A stretch of 64,000 bases of DNA from Shouchella clausii (GTDB taxonomy: Bacteria > Bacillota > Bacilli > Bacillales > Bacillaceae_D), in contig NZ_BCXJ01000001.1 of NCBI RefSeq assembly GCF_001598215.1, positions 186,001 to 250,000 on the forward strand, given 5' to 3'. The translations under genes and the position numbers were made by a program. The notes below the pieces were generated by a model, which did no database searches, was not told the origin of the DNA, and saw only the letters and a program-made list of their open reading frames with translations. Below, one piece after another: positions 25,789 through 34,581 of this stretch (position 1 is its first letter; the number at the start of each line of letters is the position of its first letter).

Positions 25789-26108
25789 ATTCGTATATTT
25801 TATTGGTGATTATAGCAACAGCCCTTGTTACCTTTATTCCGCGAGTCCTTCCATTAGTTGTGCTTACTAGAATGGAGTTACCAGCGTGGTTTTTAAAATG
25901 GCTTGATTACGTGCCTATAGCGATTATTGCTGCATTACTAGGTCAAGAAATCTTCATTAATCAAGAGGGGGATATGTCCTTTTCGTTGTATAATTTAAAC
26001 ATTATCGCCATTATACCGACTTTTTTAGTAGCGATCTTTTCCCGTAGCTTATTAGCCACTGTTTTGTCAGGGGTGTTCACAATGATGGTAGTGCAATATC
26101 TTTTTTAG
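25779..26108 (+). CDS. azlD: AzlD-family amino acid exporter small subunit
   Basis: A 109-residue membrane protein with four hydrophobic segments; it begins MEINSYILLVIIATALVTFIPRV, with the T-x-I-P-R motif common to AzlD. It is read from inside the end of azlC (ten-base overlap), so the two are translationally coupled and form one exporter. No terminator follows directly; the first strong hairpin lies 169 bases downstream in the hutH leader. Confidence 0.87.
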   Translation: MEINSYILLVIIATALVTFIPRVLPLVVLTRMELPAWFLKWLDYVPIAIIAALLGQEIFINQEGDMSFSLYNLNIIAIIPTFLVAIFSRSLLATVLSGVFTMMVVQYLF

Positions 26109-26166
26109 TCTGTCGACTCATGATGAAGCATTTCAGTCACCATCCGAAGCATGCTATTTTCTCCCA

Positions 26167-26195
26167 TTGACAATTGGACCATGTAAGCATAAACT
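26167..26195 (+). promoter_or_regulatory. SigA promoter of hutH
   Basis: TTGACA (26167-26172), a 17-base spacer and TAAACT (26190-26195) form a good SigA promoter. It lies between azlD and the leader terminator, so hutH transcripts would begin near 26202. Confidence 0.75.
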
Positions 26196-26232
26196 GGATC
26201 CTAATAGTCGGAACTTTTGGAGAGGATCTTAT

Positions 26233-26333
26233 GGCGATGCCACAGAGGCTCAATTCAATACATCGCCTATGGCACAGAGGCTGCCGCTTTTTGAAATCAC
26301 CGGATTTCAAAGCGGCAGCCTCTTTTTTGTGGC
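26233..26333 (+). promoter_or_regulatory. Conditional terminator (attenuator) in the hutH leader
   Basis: The terminator is GAGGCTGCCGCTTT plus GAAATC (26277-26298) paired with GATTTCAAAGCGGCAGCCTC (26303-26322), then six T residues. Upstream is an imperfect copy of its foot (ATGCCACAGAGGCT 26237-26250; ATGGCACAGAGGCT 26269-26282). The first copy can also pair with AGCCTC (26317-26322) and TGTGGC (26328-26333) across the T-run, which would block the terminator. A separate hairpin GGCGATG/CATCGCC (26233-26267) is possible. Control by histidine is inferred from the B. subtilis hut operon. Confidence 0.65.
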
Positions 26334-26359
26334 CTTTAGTCTAATAGAGGGGTGAAGAT

Positions 26360-27862
26360 ATGGTTATTTTAACAGGGCGTTCGCTAACGCTGGATGACAT
26401 GGAAGCGATTTTGTACAAAGGGGTGAAGGTAGGCTTAAGCCAATCGTGCATCAACCAGATTGAAGCAAGCCGTCGGGCCGTTGAAAAGATCGTCCAAGAC
26501 GGACGAACAGTGTATGGCATTAATACGGGTTTTGGAAAGTTCAGTGACGTTCAAGTTGCTGCTGGCGACACTGAGGAGCTTCAACGAAACTTGATCTTAT
26601 CCCATGCATGTGGGGTAGGCAGCTATTTTTCAGATGAAATTTCCCAGGCAATGATGGTGCTGCGGGCTAATGCACTTGCAAAAGGGTTCTCCGGCGTCCG
26701 GTTAGAAGTAGTTGAAATGTTGCTGGAGTTGATCAATAAAGAGGTCTATCCGTGCATTCCTGCACAAGGGTCGCTCGGTGCGAGCGGCGACTTGGCGCCA
26801 TTATCCCATCTTGCCCTTGTGCTAATCGGAGAGGGTGAAGTCCGTTATCGTGGCGAGCGTATGAGTGCTGCATCGTGCTTTGCCAAACTCGGTATTCAAC
26901 CCCTTACGCTACAAGCAAAAGAAGGGTTAGCCCTTATAAACGGTACGCAGGCGATGACGGCAGTTGGGGTTGTCGCTTACTTAGAAGCAGAAAACTTGGC
27001 GTACAAAGGGGAACAGATTGCTGCGGTCACGATGGAAGGGCTTCATGGCATTATGGATGCTTTCGATGAAGCGGTTCACGTTGCTAGAGGCTACCAAGAA
27101 CAAATAGACGTTGCTGCACGGATGCGGGCCCATTTACAAGGGAGCAAATTAATTACCAAACAAGGGGAACAACGAGTGCAGGATGCCTATTCCCTTCGCT
27201 GCATTCCCCAAGTTCATGGCGCTGTTTGGCAAGCGCTCGGCTACGTGAAGGATAAGTTGCTTATTGAGATGAATGCGGCGACAGACAACCCTCTCTTGTT
27301 TGATGAAGGGGAAAAAGTGATTTCTGGCGGCAATTTTCATGGCGAGCCAATTGCGTTTGCGATGGACTTTCTTTGCATTGCGATGGCGGAGCTTGGCAAT
27401 ATTGCGGAGCGCCGTGTCGAGCGACTCGTCAATCCACAGCTGAATGATTTGCCGCCATTTTTAAGCCCTGCTCCTGGGCTGCAGTCAGGGGCAATGATCA
27501 TGCAGTATGTTGCAGCCTCCCTTGTTTCAGAAAACAAAACGTTGGCGCACCCAGCAAGCGTTGACTCCATTCCTTCCTCGGCCAATCAAGAAGACCATGT
27601 CAGCATGGGGACCATTGCCGCTCGCCATGCTTTGCAGATTGTCGAAAATGTACGCCGCATATGCGCGATTGAAGCGATTTGTGCGCTGCAAGCTGTTGAA
27701 TATCGGGGCATAGCGGCGATGGCTCCTGCCACGAAAGCCTTTTATGTCGAGGCTCGCCAAGTTGTACCAACGATTACGGCTGATCGAGTATTTGCCAAAG
27801 ATATTGAAGCGATGGCACAGTGGCTTCACAATGGTGGAAAAGAAACAGCGGTGCTTAGTTAG
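26360..27862 (+). CDS. hutH: Histidine ammonia-lyase
   Basis: Converts L-histidine to trans-urocanate and ammonia, the first step of histidine breakdown. The 500-residue length is normal. The MIO cofactor triad Ala-Ser-Gly is in [12 protein letters not shown] (residues 141-143), and [23 protein letters not shown] and TDNPLLF are further hallmarks. The start ATG follows AGAGGGGTGAAGAT. No hutP, hutU, hutI, hutG or hutM is next to it, unlike B. subtilis, so the rest of the pathway must be elsewhere or absent. The leader upstream looks like an attenuator. Confidence 0.95.
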   Translation: MVILTGRSLTLDDMEAILYKGVKVGLSQSCINQIEASRRAVEKIVQDGRTVYGINTGFGKFSDVQVAAGDTEELQRNLILSHACGVGSYFSDEISQAMMVLRANALAKGFSGVRLEVVEMLLELINKEVYPCIPAQGSLGASGDLAPLSHLALVLIGEGEVRYRGERMSAASCFAKLGIQPLTLQAKEGLALINGTQAMTAVGVVAYLEAENLAYKGEQIAAVTMEGLHGIMDAFDEAVHVARGYQEQIDVAARMRAHLQGSKLITKQGEQRVQDAYSLRCIPQVHGAVWQALGYVKDKLLIEMNAATDNPLLFDEGEKVISGGNFHGEPIAFAMDFLCIAMAELGNIAERRVERLVNPQLNDLPPFLSPAPGLQSGAMIMQYVAASLVSENKTLAHPASVDSIPSSANQEDHVSMGTIAARHALQIVENVRRICAIEAICALQAVEYRGIAAMAPATKAFYVEARQVVPTITADRVFAKDIEAMAQWLHNGGKETAVLS

Positions 27863-27873
27863 TAGGCAAAAAA

Positions 27874-27902
27874 AAGAAGCAGGTGATAGAAGCCTGCTTC
27901 TT
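27874..27902. terminator. Terminator between hutH and pdxK
   Basis: A 10-bp stem (AAGAAGCAGG with CCTGCTTCTT) has an A-run before it, giving eight T residues on the minus strand; it is best suited to stop pdxK and may also stop hutH. Confidence 0.8.
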
Positions 27903-27919
27903 GCTTAGTAGAGACCGAT

Positions 27920-28732
27920 TTAGTTTTGTTTTTCATGGCGGTAGGCGCCGTGGGCAACCGAACCAACGTATTCGTTTAGTCTGCTGCCGTGCTTAATCGC
28001 AGCAGTGACAAAGTCTTTCGCTGTGTGGATCGCTTCCTCAACCGATTTGCCTTTTGCCAGCGTAGCGGTGATTGCTGCAGCAAACGTGCAGCCTGCGCCG
28101 TGCGTGTAGGTCGTATCGATTTCTGGATTTTCTAGCAATGTGAAAGACTGGCCATCATACCAAACATCAACCGCTTGCGGGTGGTTTAGCTTGCTTCCTC
28201 CCTTAATGACTACATGGTCTGCACCTAGTTGGTGAATCGTTTGCGCAGCTTGTTTAACATCATCGAGCGTTTCAATACGTTGCCCAGAAAGCTGCGTGGC
28301 TTCAAACAAGTTTGGCGTAACGACAAATGCTTTTGGCACGAGGACATCGCGTAGGCATGCATCTGTTTCTGGGTTAAGCGCCTCATCCGCACCTTTGCAA
28401 ACCATCACTGGATCGACAACAAGCTTGCTAACGCCGTATTCCTCAATTTTGTTGGCAACGAGCTCAATGATTTTAATTGATCCAAGCATTCCTGTTTTAA
28501 CAGCATCAGCGCCAATGCCTTTTAGCACTGTGTCTATTTGTTTGCCGACGAGTGTTGCATCTTGAGGGAATACTTCATGGGCCCAGTTTTCAAACGGATT
28601 TTGAGCAACAACAGTCGTCAAGGCATTCATGCCATAAACGCCAAGTTCTTGAAATGTCTTCAAGTCCGCTTGGATGCCGGCACCTCCGCTTGTATCTGAG
28701 CCGGCAATCGTTAACGCTTTATAACGTTCCAT
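27920..28732 (-). CDS. pdxK: Pyridoxine/pyridoxal kinase (ThiD-like PdxK)
   Basis: A 270-residue ribokinase-fold enzyme that phosphorylates B6 vitamers, closely resembling B. subtilis PdxK, a ThiD-family member. Motifs are ALTIAGSDTSGGAGIQADLKTF near the N-terminus, VVDPVMVCKGADEAL, VTPNLFEATQLSG and the catalytic DTTYTHGAGCTFAAAI, with Cys near the active site. HMP-phosphate kinase (thiamine route) is the main alternative. The ATG at 28732 is supported by AAGGAGAGAG. It stands alone, away from thi genes, which favours the PdxK reading. Confidence 0.85.
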   Translation of the reverse strand: MERYKALTIAGSDTSGGAGIQADLKTFQELGVYGMNALTTVVAQNPFENWAHEVFPQDATLVGKQIDTVLKGIGADAVKTGMLGSIKIIELVANKIEEYGVSKLVVDPVMVCKGADEALNPETDACLRDVLVPKAFVVTPNLFEATQLSGQRIETLDDVKQAAQTIHQLGADHVVIKGGSKLNHPQAVDVWYDGQSFTLLENPEIDTTYTHGAGCTFAAAITATLAKGKSVEEAIHTAKDFVTAAIKHGSRLNEYVGSVAHGAYRHEKQN

Positions 28733-28925
28733 TTTTCTCTCTCCTTCCTTGTCCGTGCTTTCCATTATACTAAAGCATGGGCATCCTTAAAAGCAGCGGC
28801 GCCTTTGGAAATGATTTCCCTTTACTAAGAATAGACCTCTGTAAAAAATGTAATAGCCTGGAGAGGGATAGTTGTGTATAATGATTCATGTTATCTTATT
28901 CTTATCCATTTCGGAGGTCCTAATA

Positions 28926-30284
28926 ATGGGAACGAAAGTAAATGTAAAAAATACACTGCTGTTTGTGCTGCCGTCACTGATTGGCATTTTGTTGTTTATG
29001 ACACCTTTTACAGTGGTCGAAGAAGGCGAAACGAGTGTCAAGCTGCCTGTAGCCCTTGCCGCCGATTGGCTAATGGCGCTCCTTACGGTGGACACCATTA
29101 TTTTGATCACTGTCATAGCGATGGTGATTTCTGGGCTCTTATCGATTGTTTTTTCCGTTCTAAAAAAGAGAGGCAACGGGATTAACCCACTTTGGGATGG
29201 CGTTTTCGCAACCACTCCTGGGTGGCTCGTCGTTCGCGCCATCGGAGCTATTTTAGGAGTGATGGTGTACTTCCAAATCGGGCCCCAATTCCTAATCTCT
29301 GGCGACACCGGCCAAGTATTGTTGAACGATCTATTGCCGTTTTTGTTTACCATTTTTTTATTTGCTGGAATGCTGTTGCCGCTTTTGCTTAACTTTGGGC
29401 TGATGGAGTTTGTTGGCTCTTTGTTGAAAAACTTCATGCGCCCGTTATTCCGCTTGCCTGGGCGAGCATCGATTGACTGTATTGCGTCTTGGATTGGCGA
29501 TGGAACAGTAGGCGTCATGCTTTCGAACCAGCAGTACGAGTCCGGGAAGTATACGCAAAGGGAAGCGGCAATTGTTGCTTCGGCATTCTCTGTTGTTTCG
29601 ATTACATTTAGTATTTATATTTTATCGCAGCTCGGCATTAGCCACTTGTTTTGGCAGTTTTTCTTTACCTTGTTTGTTGCTGGTTTTTTTGCAGCGATCA
29701 TCATGCCACGAATTCCGCCGCTTTCCTGGAAACAAGACACGTACATCGATGGCTCTCCAGGAAAACAAGAACCGAAAGTCAAAGGCGTTTGGAAGCATGG
29801 CTTTAATGAAGCAATCGGCAGAGCAGCAACGAGCGCTAAAAGTGGCGGTAACATGAAAAACGGCTTCAAAAATGTGTTGGATCTCTGGTTTGGTGTGTTG
29901 CCTGTCGTTATGACAATTGGGACGCTTGCTGCCGCAGTCGCGACCTACACGCCACTGTTTGAATGGCTGGCTGTGCCTTTTATTCCCGTCCTTGAATGGA
30001 TGAATGTGCCACAGGCCGCCGAGGCAAGCAAAACGATTTTAGTTGGTTTTGCTGATATGCTGTTGCCGACAGTCCTTGCAGAACCGTTTGGCATCACTAA
30101 CGAATTTACACTATTTGTGATCGGCACACTGTCTGTCTCGCAGCTCATTTATATGTCAGAAACAGGAGGCGTCTTAATCGCTTCCAAAATTCCTGTCAGT
30201 TTTTTCGATTGTGTGTTGCTGTTTTTAATACGCACAATCATTACATTGCCGATTATTGTACTCATGGCCCATCTCCTGCTTTAA
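28926..30284 (+). CDS. YjiH-family multi-spanning membrane protein
   Basis: A 452-residue integral membrane protein with about ten hydrophobic segments and the Gate/nucleoside-recognition type motif found in YjiH proteins (SWIGDGTVGVMLSNQQYESGKYTQREAAIVASAFSV region, about residues 190-230). The family has no proven substrate. The ATG at 28926 follows TCGGAGGTCC. A TATAAT lies at 28877-28882 with a poor -35. It is divergent from pdxK and ends in a strong terminator. Confidence 0.75.
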   Translation: MGTKVNVKNTLLFVLPSLIGILLFMTPFTVVEEGETSVKLPVALAADWLMALLTVDTIILITVIAMVISGLLSIVFSVLKKRGNGINPLWDGVFATTPGWLVVRAIGAILGVMVYFQIGPQFLISGDTGQVLLNDLLPFLFTIFLFAGMLLPLLLNFGLMEFVGSLLKNFMRPLFRLPGRASIDCIASWIGDGTVGVMLSNQQYESGKYTQREAAIVASAFSVVSITFSIYILSQLGISHLFWQFFFTLFVAGFFAAIIMPRIPPLSWKQDTYIDGSPGKQEPKVKGVWKHGFNEAIGRAATSAKSGGNMKNGFKNVLDLWFGVLPVVMTIGTLAAAVATYTPLFEWLAVPFIPVLEWMNVPQAAEASKTILVGFADMLLPTVLAEPFGITNEFTLFVIGTLSVSQLIYMSETGGVLIASKIPVSFFDCVLLFLIRTIITLPIIVLMAHLLL

Positions 30285-30306
30285 AACCACTCAAACTGAT
30301 CGTATG

Positions 30307-30334
30307 ACCAGCGGAATTCTCCCGCTGGTTTTTG
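30307..30334 (+). terminator. Terminator after the YjiH-family gene
   Basis: An 8-9-bp stem (ACCAGCGG with CCGCTGGT) with a six-to-seven-base loop is followed by TTTTTG. Confidence 0.8.
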
Positions 30335-30338
30335 CTGT

Positions 30339-30367
30339 TTGGCAACATCGGCCATTAACGTTATGAT
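30339..30367 (+). promoter_or_regulatory. SigA-type promoter of ung
   Basis: TTGGCA (30339-30344), a 17-base spacer and TATGAT (30362-30367) precede the ung start by about 40 bases. Confidence 0.6.
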
Positions 30368-30405
30368 AGATACAGAGACAACTAGATGAAGAGGAGGAAC
30401 TGAAC

Positions 30406-31104
30406 ATGCCTATTCTTCGTAACGATTGGAACGATGTGATTGGCGGCGAATTTCAAAAAACGTATTACTTAGAGCTGCGCGAATTCTTGAAACAGGAGTA
30501 CAAAGAGCAGACAATCTACCCCCATATGAATGATTTGTTTAATGCTTTCCACTATACGCCGTTTGAACAAGTGAAAGTCGTTATTCTTGGGCAAGACCCT
30601 TATCATGGCCCAAACCAAGCCCATGGATTGAGCTTCTCTGTTAAACCAGAAGTGGCTATCCCACCATCGCTTAAAAATATGTATAAAGAATTGCAAGACG
30701 ATCTAGGCGTTATGCCTGTAGACCATGGTTATTTACAGCCGTGGGCCGACCAAGGCGTGCTGTTGTTAAACACCGTACTCAGCGTCCGTAAAAGGCAGCC
30801 AGGCTCCCATAAAGGCAAAGGCTGGGAACGGTTTACGAACGAAGTCATTCACGCCTTAAATAAAAGGGAAGAACCAGTGGCGTTTGTGCTGTGGGGAAGG
30901 CATGCCCAAGCGAAAAAAGAGGCGATTGATGCAACACGTCATTTGATTATCGAGTCGGCCCACCCGAGCCCTTTTTCTGCAAATCGAGGTTTCTTTGGCA
31001 GCCGCCCGTTTTCGAAAATCAACCGTTGGCTGCAGGAACAGGGAAAAGCCCCGATCGATTGGCAGCTGCCTATGAAAGCAGAGCTCTATTCTTATGGGAA
31101 GTAA
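30406..31104 (+). CDS. ung: Uracil-DNA glycosylase
   Basis: Family 1 uracil-DNA glycosylase, 232 residues, which excises uracil from DNA to start base-excision repair. The catalytic Asp is in [18 protein letters not shown] (Asp about 64), and the DNA-intercalating loop appears as [14 protein letters not shown]. Length is normal. The ATG has GAGGAGGAACTG upstream. It overlaps the next gene by 11 bases. In B. subtilis ung (ywdG) also lies in the ywd cluster, consistent with ywdI, ywdK and gerQ downstream in this window. Confidence 0.96.
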   Translation: MPILRNDWNDVIGGEFQKTYYLELREFLKQEYKEQTIYPHMNDLFNAFHYTPFEQVKVVILGQDPYHGPNQAHGLSFSVKPEVAIPPSLKNMYKELQDDLGVMPVDHGYLQPWADQGVLLLNTVLSVRKRQPGSHKGKGWERFTNEVIHALNKREEPVAFVLWGRHAQAKKEAIDATRHLIIESAHPSPFSANRGFFGSRPFSKINRWLQEQGKAPIDWQLPMKAELYSYGK

Positions 31105-32137
31105 ACTCGTTTTCCTTGCTGTATCTTTTGCAGTTGGCTGGTTGGTGCAAATGCTTGGCATGCCGGCAGGTTGGTTGCTTGGCGCTTTAGCGACGGGCAT
31201 CTTTTGGTCTTTTTTTGTCCAAAAGCTCATATTCAAAAGCGAACTGTTCACTGTTTCACTTGCGTTAGTCGGCATTTCGATTGGCTTTATGGTCATTCCT
31301 GAGGAGCTGTGGGCATACAGGATGTTGTTGCCCGCTTTTTTATTGACGTTGGCATTGACTCTTGCAGGTGGGATCTTACTTGGAAAAGGCTTTGAGAAGT
31401 GGGCGCATACGACAGGGAATACAGCATTCTTTTGCTGCCTGCCAGGGGGCGCCTCGGAAGTCATTGCTTTAAGCGAGCGTTACCAAGCAGACCAGCGCAT
31501 TGTAGCGGCGTTCCATACAACTAGGATTACTTTGTTTGTGCTCGTCGTCCCTCTTCTAGTCGGCCTCGCTACTGGAGGAGGAGGCGTGTCGCTGCCAACT
31601 GCAGCGACACAGCCATTTGCAGCAGATGCCTGGCTTGTTTTTCTTGCGTTGCTTGGTGCAGCGGTTATTTTTTGTTTAGCACGCTTTGTCACGTTTCCCG
31701 GAGCGCCCATGTTTTTGGCAATTGCCCTTGGCTTTGCCGTCCATCAGCTGCTTGTGCCTGAATATAGCATGCCAAATATTGTTCTTGGCAGCGCCCAAGT
31801 GCTGATCGGCTCGTTGATTGGCATGCGCTTTGACCGGAAAACACTCAAAGAGCTTAGCCGTATCGGCGCAGCAAGTGCAGCGGCGTTGGCCCTTTATGTT
31901 GTGATGAGCGTCGGGCTAGCACTGATTTTTTTCGTGCTTACGCCGCTGCCGTTTTTTACAAGTTTGCTAGCGATTGTGCCAGCTGGGGCCGCGGAAATGG
32001 CTTCGACAGCGGCTCAGCTAGAACTAGACGCGACCGCAGTAGCAACACTGCAAATGCTGCGCGTACTTGCCTTATTCATCGCTTTGCCGTTTCTGATCAA
32101 ATTATTTGCTAAGAAGGAAAACCAGCCCGCTTCTTAA
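31094..32137 (+). CDS. AbrB-family membrane protein
   Basis: A 347-residue membrane protein with about ten helices, of the AbrB/ammonia-monooxygenase-related family (unrelated to the AbrB DNA-binding regulator). Duplicated-half features are seen: [22 protein letters not shown] near the N-terminus and [22 protein letters not shown] near the C-terminus, together with [18 protein letters not shown] in the middle. The function is unknown. It starts inside ung (11-base overlap) and is therefore coupled to it. This linkage is not seen in B. subtilis as far as I recall. Confidence 0.75.
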   Translation: MGSKLVFLAVSFAVGWLVQMLGMPAGWLLGALATGIFWSFFVQKLIFKSELFTVSLALVGISIGFMVIPEELWAYRMLLPAFLLTLALTLAGGILLGKGFEKWAHTTGNTAFFCCLPGGASEVIALSERYQADQRIVAAFHTTRITLFVLVVPLLVGLATGGGGVSLPTAATQPFAADAWLVFLALLGAAVIFCLARFVTFPGAPMFLAIALGFAVHQLLVPEYSMPNIVLGSAQVLIGSLIGMRFDRKTLKELSRIGAASAAALALYVVMSVGLALIFFVLTPLPFFTSLLAIVPAGAAEMASTAAQLELDATAVATLQMLRVLALFIALPFLIKLFAKKENQPAS

Positions 32138-32143
32138 CATAGG

Positions 32144-32178
32144 AAAGCCCCCAAGGACATACGTTTCCGGGGGCTTTT
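32144..32178 (+). terminator. Terminator of the ung operon
   Basis: A 9-bp stem (AAAGCCCCC with GGGGGCTTT) is extended by a few inner pairs and followed by TTTTAG. Confidence 0.8.
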
Positions 32179-32315
32179 AGCTAAACGCTCATTCGCAGTT
32201 CCACCATCTGTACGCCTCAATGGTAAGTGCTTGCTCTCAGTAAACCTCAACCAGTGATTCGCTTGTTTTGTAGGTCTTTCGTAGTAGAAAATAACCCGAT
32301 CTGCCCCAAAAACAA

Positions 32316-32366
32316 TGTTAGATATCCTGACATACTTATAGAACAATTCTGACATCGGATTATAAT
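32316..32366 (+). promoter_or_regulatory. TnrA box and promoter of amtB
   Basis: TGTTA-N7-TGACA (32316-32332) is a perfect TGTNA-N7-TNACA site. A consensus TATAAT (32361-32366) lies downstream with a poor -35. The operator centre falls about 49 bases before the expected transcription start, the spacing known for TnrA-activated promoters such as nrgAB. Confidence 0.85.
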
Positions 32367-32399
32367 GACCATATAAAACAAGGGCTGGGGGGAGACGAA

Positions 32400-33665
32400 T
32401 TGGAAACTGTACTTATGGATAATTTATGGCTAACCATTTCCGCAATATTAGTTCTTCTTATGCAAGGCGGTTTTATTTTGCTTGAAGCTGGCTCAACTCG
32501 GATGAAAAACGCCGGCCATATCGCAGGCAAAACCATTTTTACGGTCGGTATTGCTTCGCTTGTCTTTTGGGCTGTTGGTTATGGCTTTATATATGGGGAC
32601 GGCAATCCCTTTATTGGCATGGCTGATTTCTTTTTTGGTAATTATGCAGATGGTGTTGGTTCGGTCGACTTCTTTTTCCAACTTACGTTTGCAGCAATCG
32701 CGTTAACGATTGCCTTTGGTGGTTTTGCTGAACGGGGGAAACTTGCCGCATACGCAATTTTTGCTGTGTTGTTCTCCGCCTTTGTTTACCCGCTCGTCGC
32801 ACACTGGATTTGGTCAGACCAAGGCTGGCTTGCTCATTTAGGAAAGCAAGATTTTGCCGGTTCGACGGTTGTTCACTTGACTGGCGCAATGGCCGCTCTT
32901 GCAGCGACATTCATTTTAAAGCCACGCCTTGGCAAGTATGACAAAAATGGCAAAGTCAATGACTTGTTTGGTCATAACCAAGTGTATACAGCGCTTGGCG
33001 TGTTGATTTTGTGGGTCGGTTGGTTTGGTTTTAACGCCGGTTCAACTGGCGGCGTGGCTGATGCGTTCTTTGGTTATGTGGCACTAAACACACAGCTTGC
33101 GGCTGGAGCAGGCACCATCGCAGCACTGTTTCTTGTTTGGGCGCTTAATGGAAAGGCCGACGTGCCAACTACATTAAACGGGACGCTCGCCGGCTTAGTT
33201 GCCATCACTGCTTCTTGTGCATTCGTTGCGCCATGGGCAGCAGTCCTTATTGGCATCGTTGGTGGATTGATTGTCGTCGTCAGCATGAACATGTTTGACA
33301 AACTTAAAATTGACGATCCTATTTTTGCCTTAAGCGTTCATGGTGTTGCTGGTGTGTGGGGAACTCTTTCGAACGGACTGTTTGCAACGCCTGAATTGGC
33401 TGAAATGAACGGCGGCCTGCCTGGATTGTTTTATGGCGGTGGTTTTGAGCAGCTTGGCGTCCAACTATTAAGTGTTGTTGTGTGCGGTGTGTTTGCTTTT
33501 GTGGCTTCTTACGTATTGCTATTAATGACAAAAGGGCTTCTCGGCGGAAACTTGCGTGTGACCGAGGAAGAAGAAATTCTAGGGCTCGATATGAGCGAGC
33601 ACGGTTCTTACGGCTACCCTGAAACTGTCCAGTCTGAAAAGCAGTCTACGCGAACAGGTTCTTAA
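32400..33665 (+). CDS. amtB: Ammonium transporter
   Basis: Amt/Rh-family channel, 421 residues, eleven predicted membrane segments, for ammonium uptake when nitrogen is short. Conserved features include EAGSTRMKNAGHIAGK, FAAIALTIAFGGFAERGK, the pore-lining His region (VHLTGAMAAL) and VHGVAGVWGTLSNG. The start is TTG at 32400, six bases after GGGGGGAG; ATG at 32415 is too far from it. A TnrA box upstream indicates nitrogen control. In B. subtilis the partner gene is glnK (nrgB), but here a GlnD-like gene follows one base after the stop. Confidence 0.93.
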   Translation: METVLMDNLWLTISAILVLLMQGGFILLEAGSTRMKNAGHIAGKTIFTVGIASLVFWAVGYGFIYGDGNPFIGMADFFFGNYADGVGSVDFFFQLTFAAIALTIAFGGFAERGKLAAYAIFAVLFSAFVYPLVAHWIWSDQGWLAHLGKQDFAGSTVVHLTGAMAALAATFILKPRLGKYDKNGKVNDLFGHNQVYTALGVLILWVGWFGFNAGSTGGVADAFFGYVALNTQLAAGAGTIAALFLVWALNGKADVPTTLNGTLAGLVAITASCAFVAPWAAVLIGIVGGLIVVVSMNMFDKLKIDDPIFALSVHGVAGVWGTLSNGLFATPELAEMNGGLPGLFYGGGFEQLGVQLLSVVVCGVFAFVASYVLLLMTKGLLGGNLRVTEEEEILGLDMSEHGSYGYPETVQSEKQSTRTGS

Positions 33666-33666
33666 C

Positions 33667-34581
33667 ATGAGTAAACCACTTGCTTATGCAACAGAATTGC
33701 AGGCTTATCATGAACAAAAATTACATGCTGCTGTTTTTGCCGCAGTAGAAGAAATAAAAAAGGAGCTGGGAGAATTCCCTGCTCCCTTTGCCTTTTTTGT
33801 TATGGGGAGCGCAGGGCGCAAGGAGCAGATTTATGACAGTGACCAAGACCACGGCATTGTTTTCAAAGGAGAAGACGATCGACATTTGCCCTATTTTTTA
33901 ACACTTGGCGAAAAGATTGTCACACAGCTTGAAGCCGCCGGCTACGAACGTTGTGTTGGCGGTGTGATGGCGTCCTGTGAACGGTGGTGCGGTTCAGCCG
34001 AAAAATGGTTCCAGCAGCTACAACATTGGCTCACAGAGGATACGTTTGAGCATGTGCGCTATGTTCTCACCTTTTTTGATGCACGGACAGTTCTAGGTGA
34101 ACATGCATTCGTTTTGGACTTGAAAAAAGAATTGTTTGCCCAAATGGAACGGAAGCCCCACTTAATGAAACGGTTTGCTGACAATACCGGAAGAATGCCG
34201 CAAGCTTGCAATTTATTTGGGCAGCTGCTTGTCGAACAGCGCGGTGAACACCAAGGTGCATTAAATCTGAAAGAGCAAATTCTGTTTCCCTATGTCAACG
34301 GCATGCGCTTGCTCGCTCTTCAGCAGCGCATGATGGCAACGTCTACTTTAGAACGATTCGCAGCTCTTCCACCGGGAAGCGGTTTTGAGGAAGCAGAACA
34401 TTCTTTTGCCTGCTTGTTTGAGCAGCGAGCTTACTGGATTAAACAATTTGCTTCCTATAAATACATTTTCCCTGGCCAACTGACAAAAGAAGAACGGAAC
34501 GACTTGAAAACGTGGGCAAAAGAGGGGCGCCGCCTTTATGAAACGATCCAGAAAAGGCTTGAGGTAGGCGGAAGCAAATGA
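33667..34581 (+). CDS. DUF294 nucleotidyltransferase-like protein (GlnD-related)
   Basis: A 304-residue protein with an N-terminal nucleotidyltransferase domain (about 25-165) and a DUF294 C-terminal helical domain. The signature is FFVMGSAGRKEQIYDSDQD, in which G-S-A-G-R and the Asp pair match the metal-binding site of GlnD-type uridylyl/adenylyltransferases. There is no CBS or cyclic-nucleotide domain, unlike many DUF294 proteins, and no ACT or HD domain, so it is not full GlnD. It is one base after amtB and overlaps the exonuclease gene by four bases, so the three form a tight operon. A target protein is not known. Confidence 0.8.
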   Translation: MSKPLAYATELQAYHEQKLHAAVFAAVEEIKKELGEFPAPFAFFVMGSAGRKEQIYDSDQDHGIVFKGEDDRHLPYFLTLGEKIVTQLEAAGYERCVGGVMASCERWCGSAEKWFQQLQHWLTEDTFEHVRYVLTFFDARTVLGEHAFVLDLKKELFAQMERKPHLMKRFADNTGRMPQACNLFGQLLVEQRGEHQGALNLKEQILFPYVNGMRLLALQQRMMATSTLERFAALPPGSGFEEAEHSFACLFEQRAYWIKQFASYKYIFPGQLTKEERNDLKTWAKEGRRLYETIQKRLEVGGSK

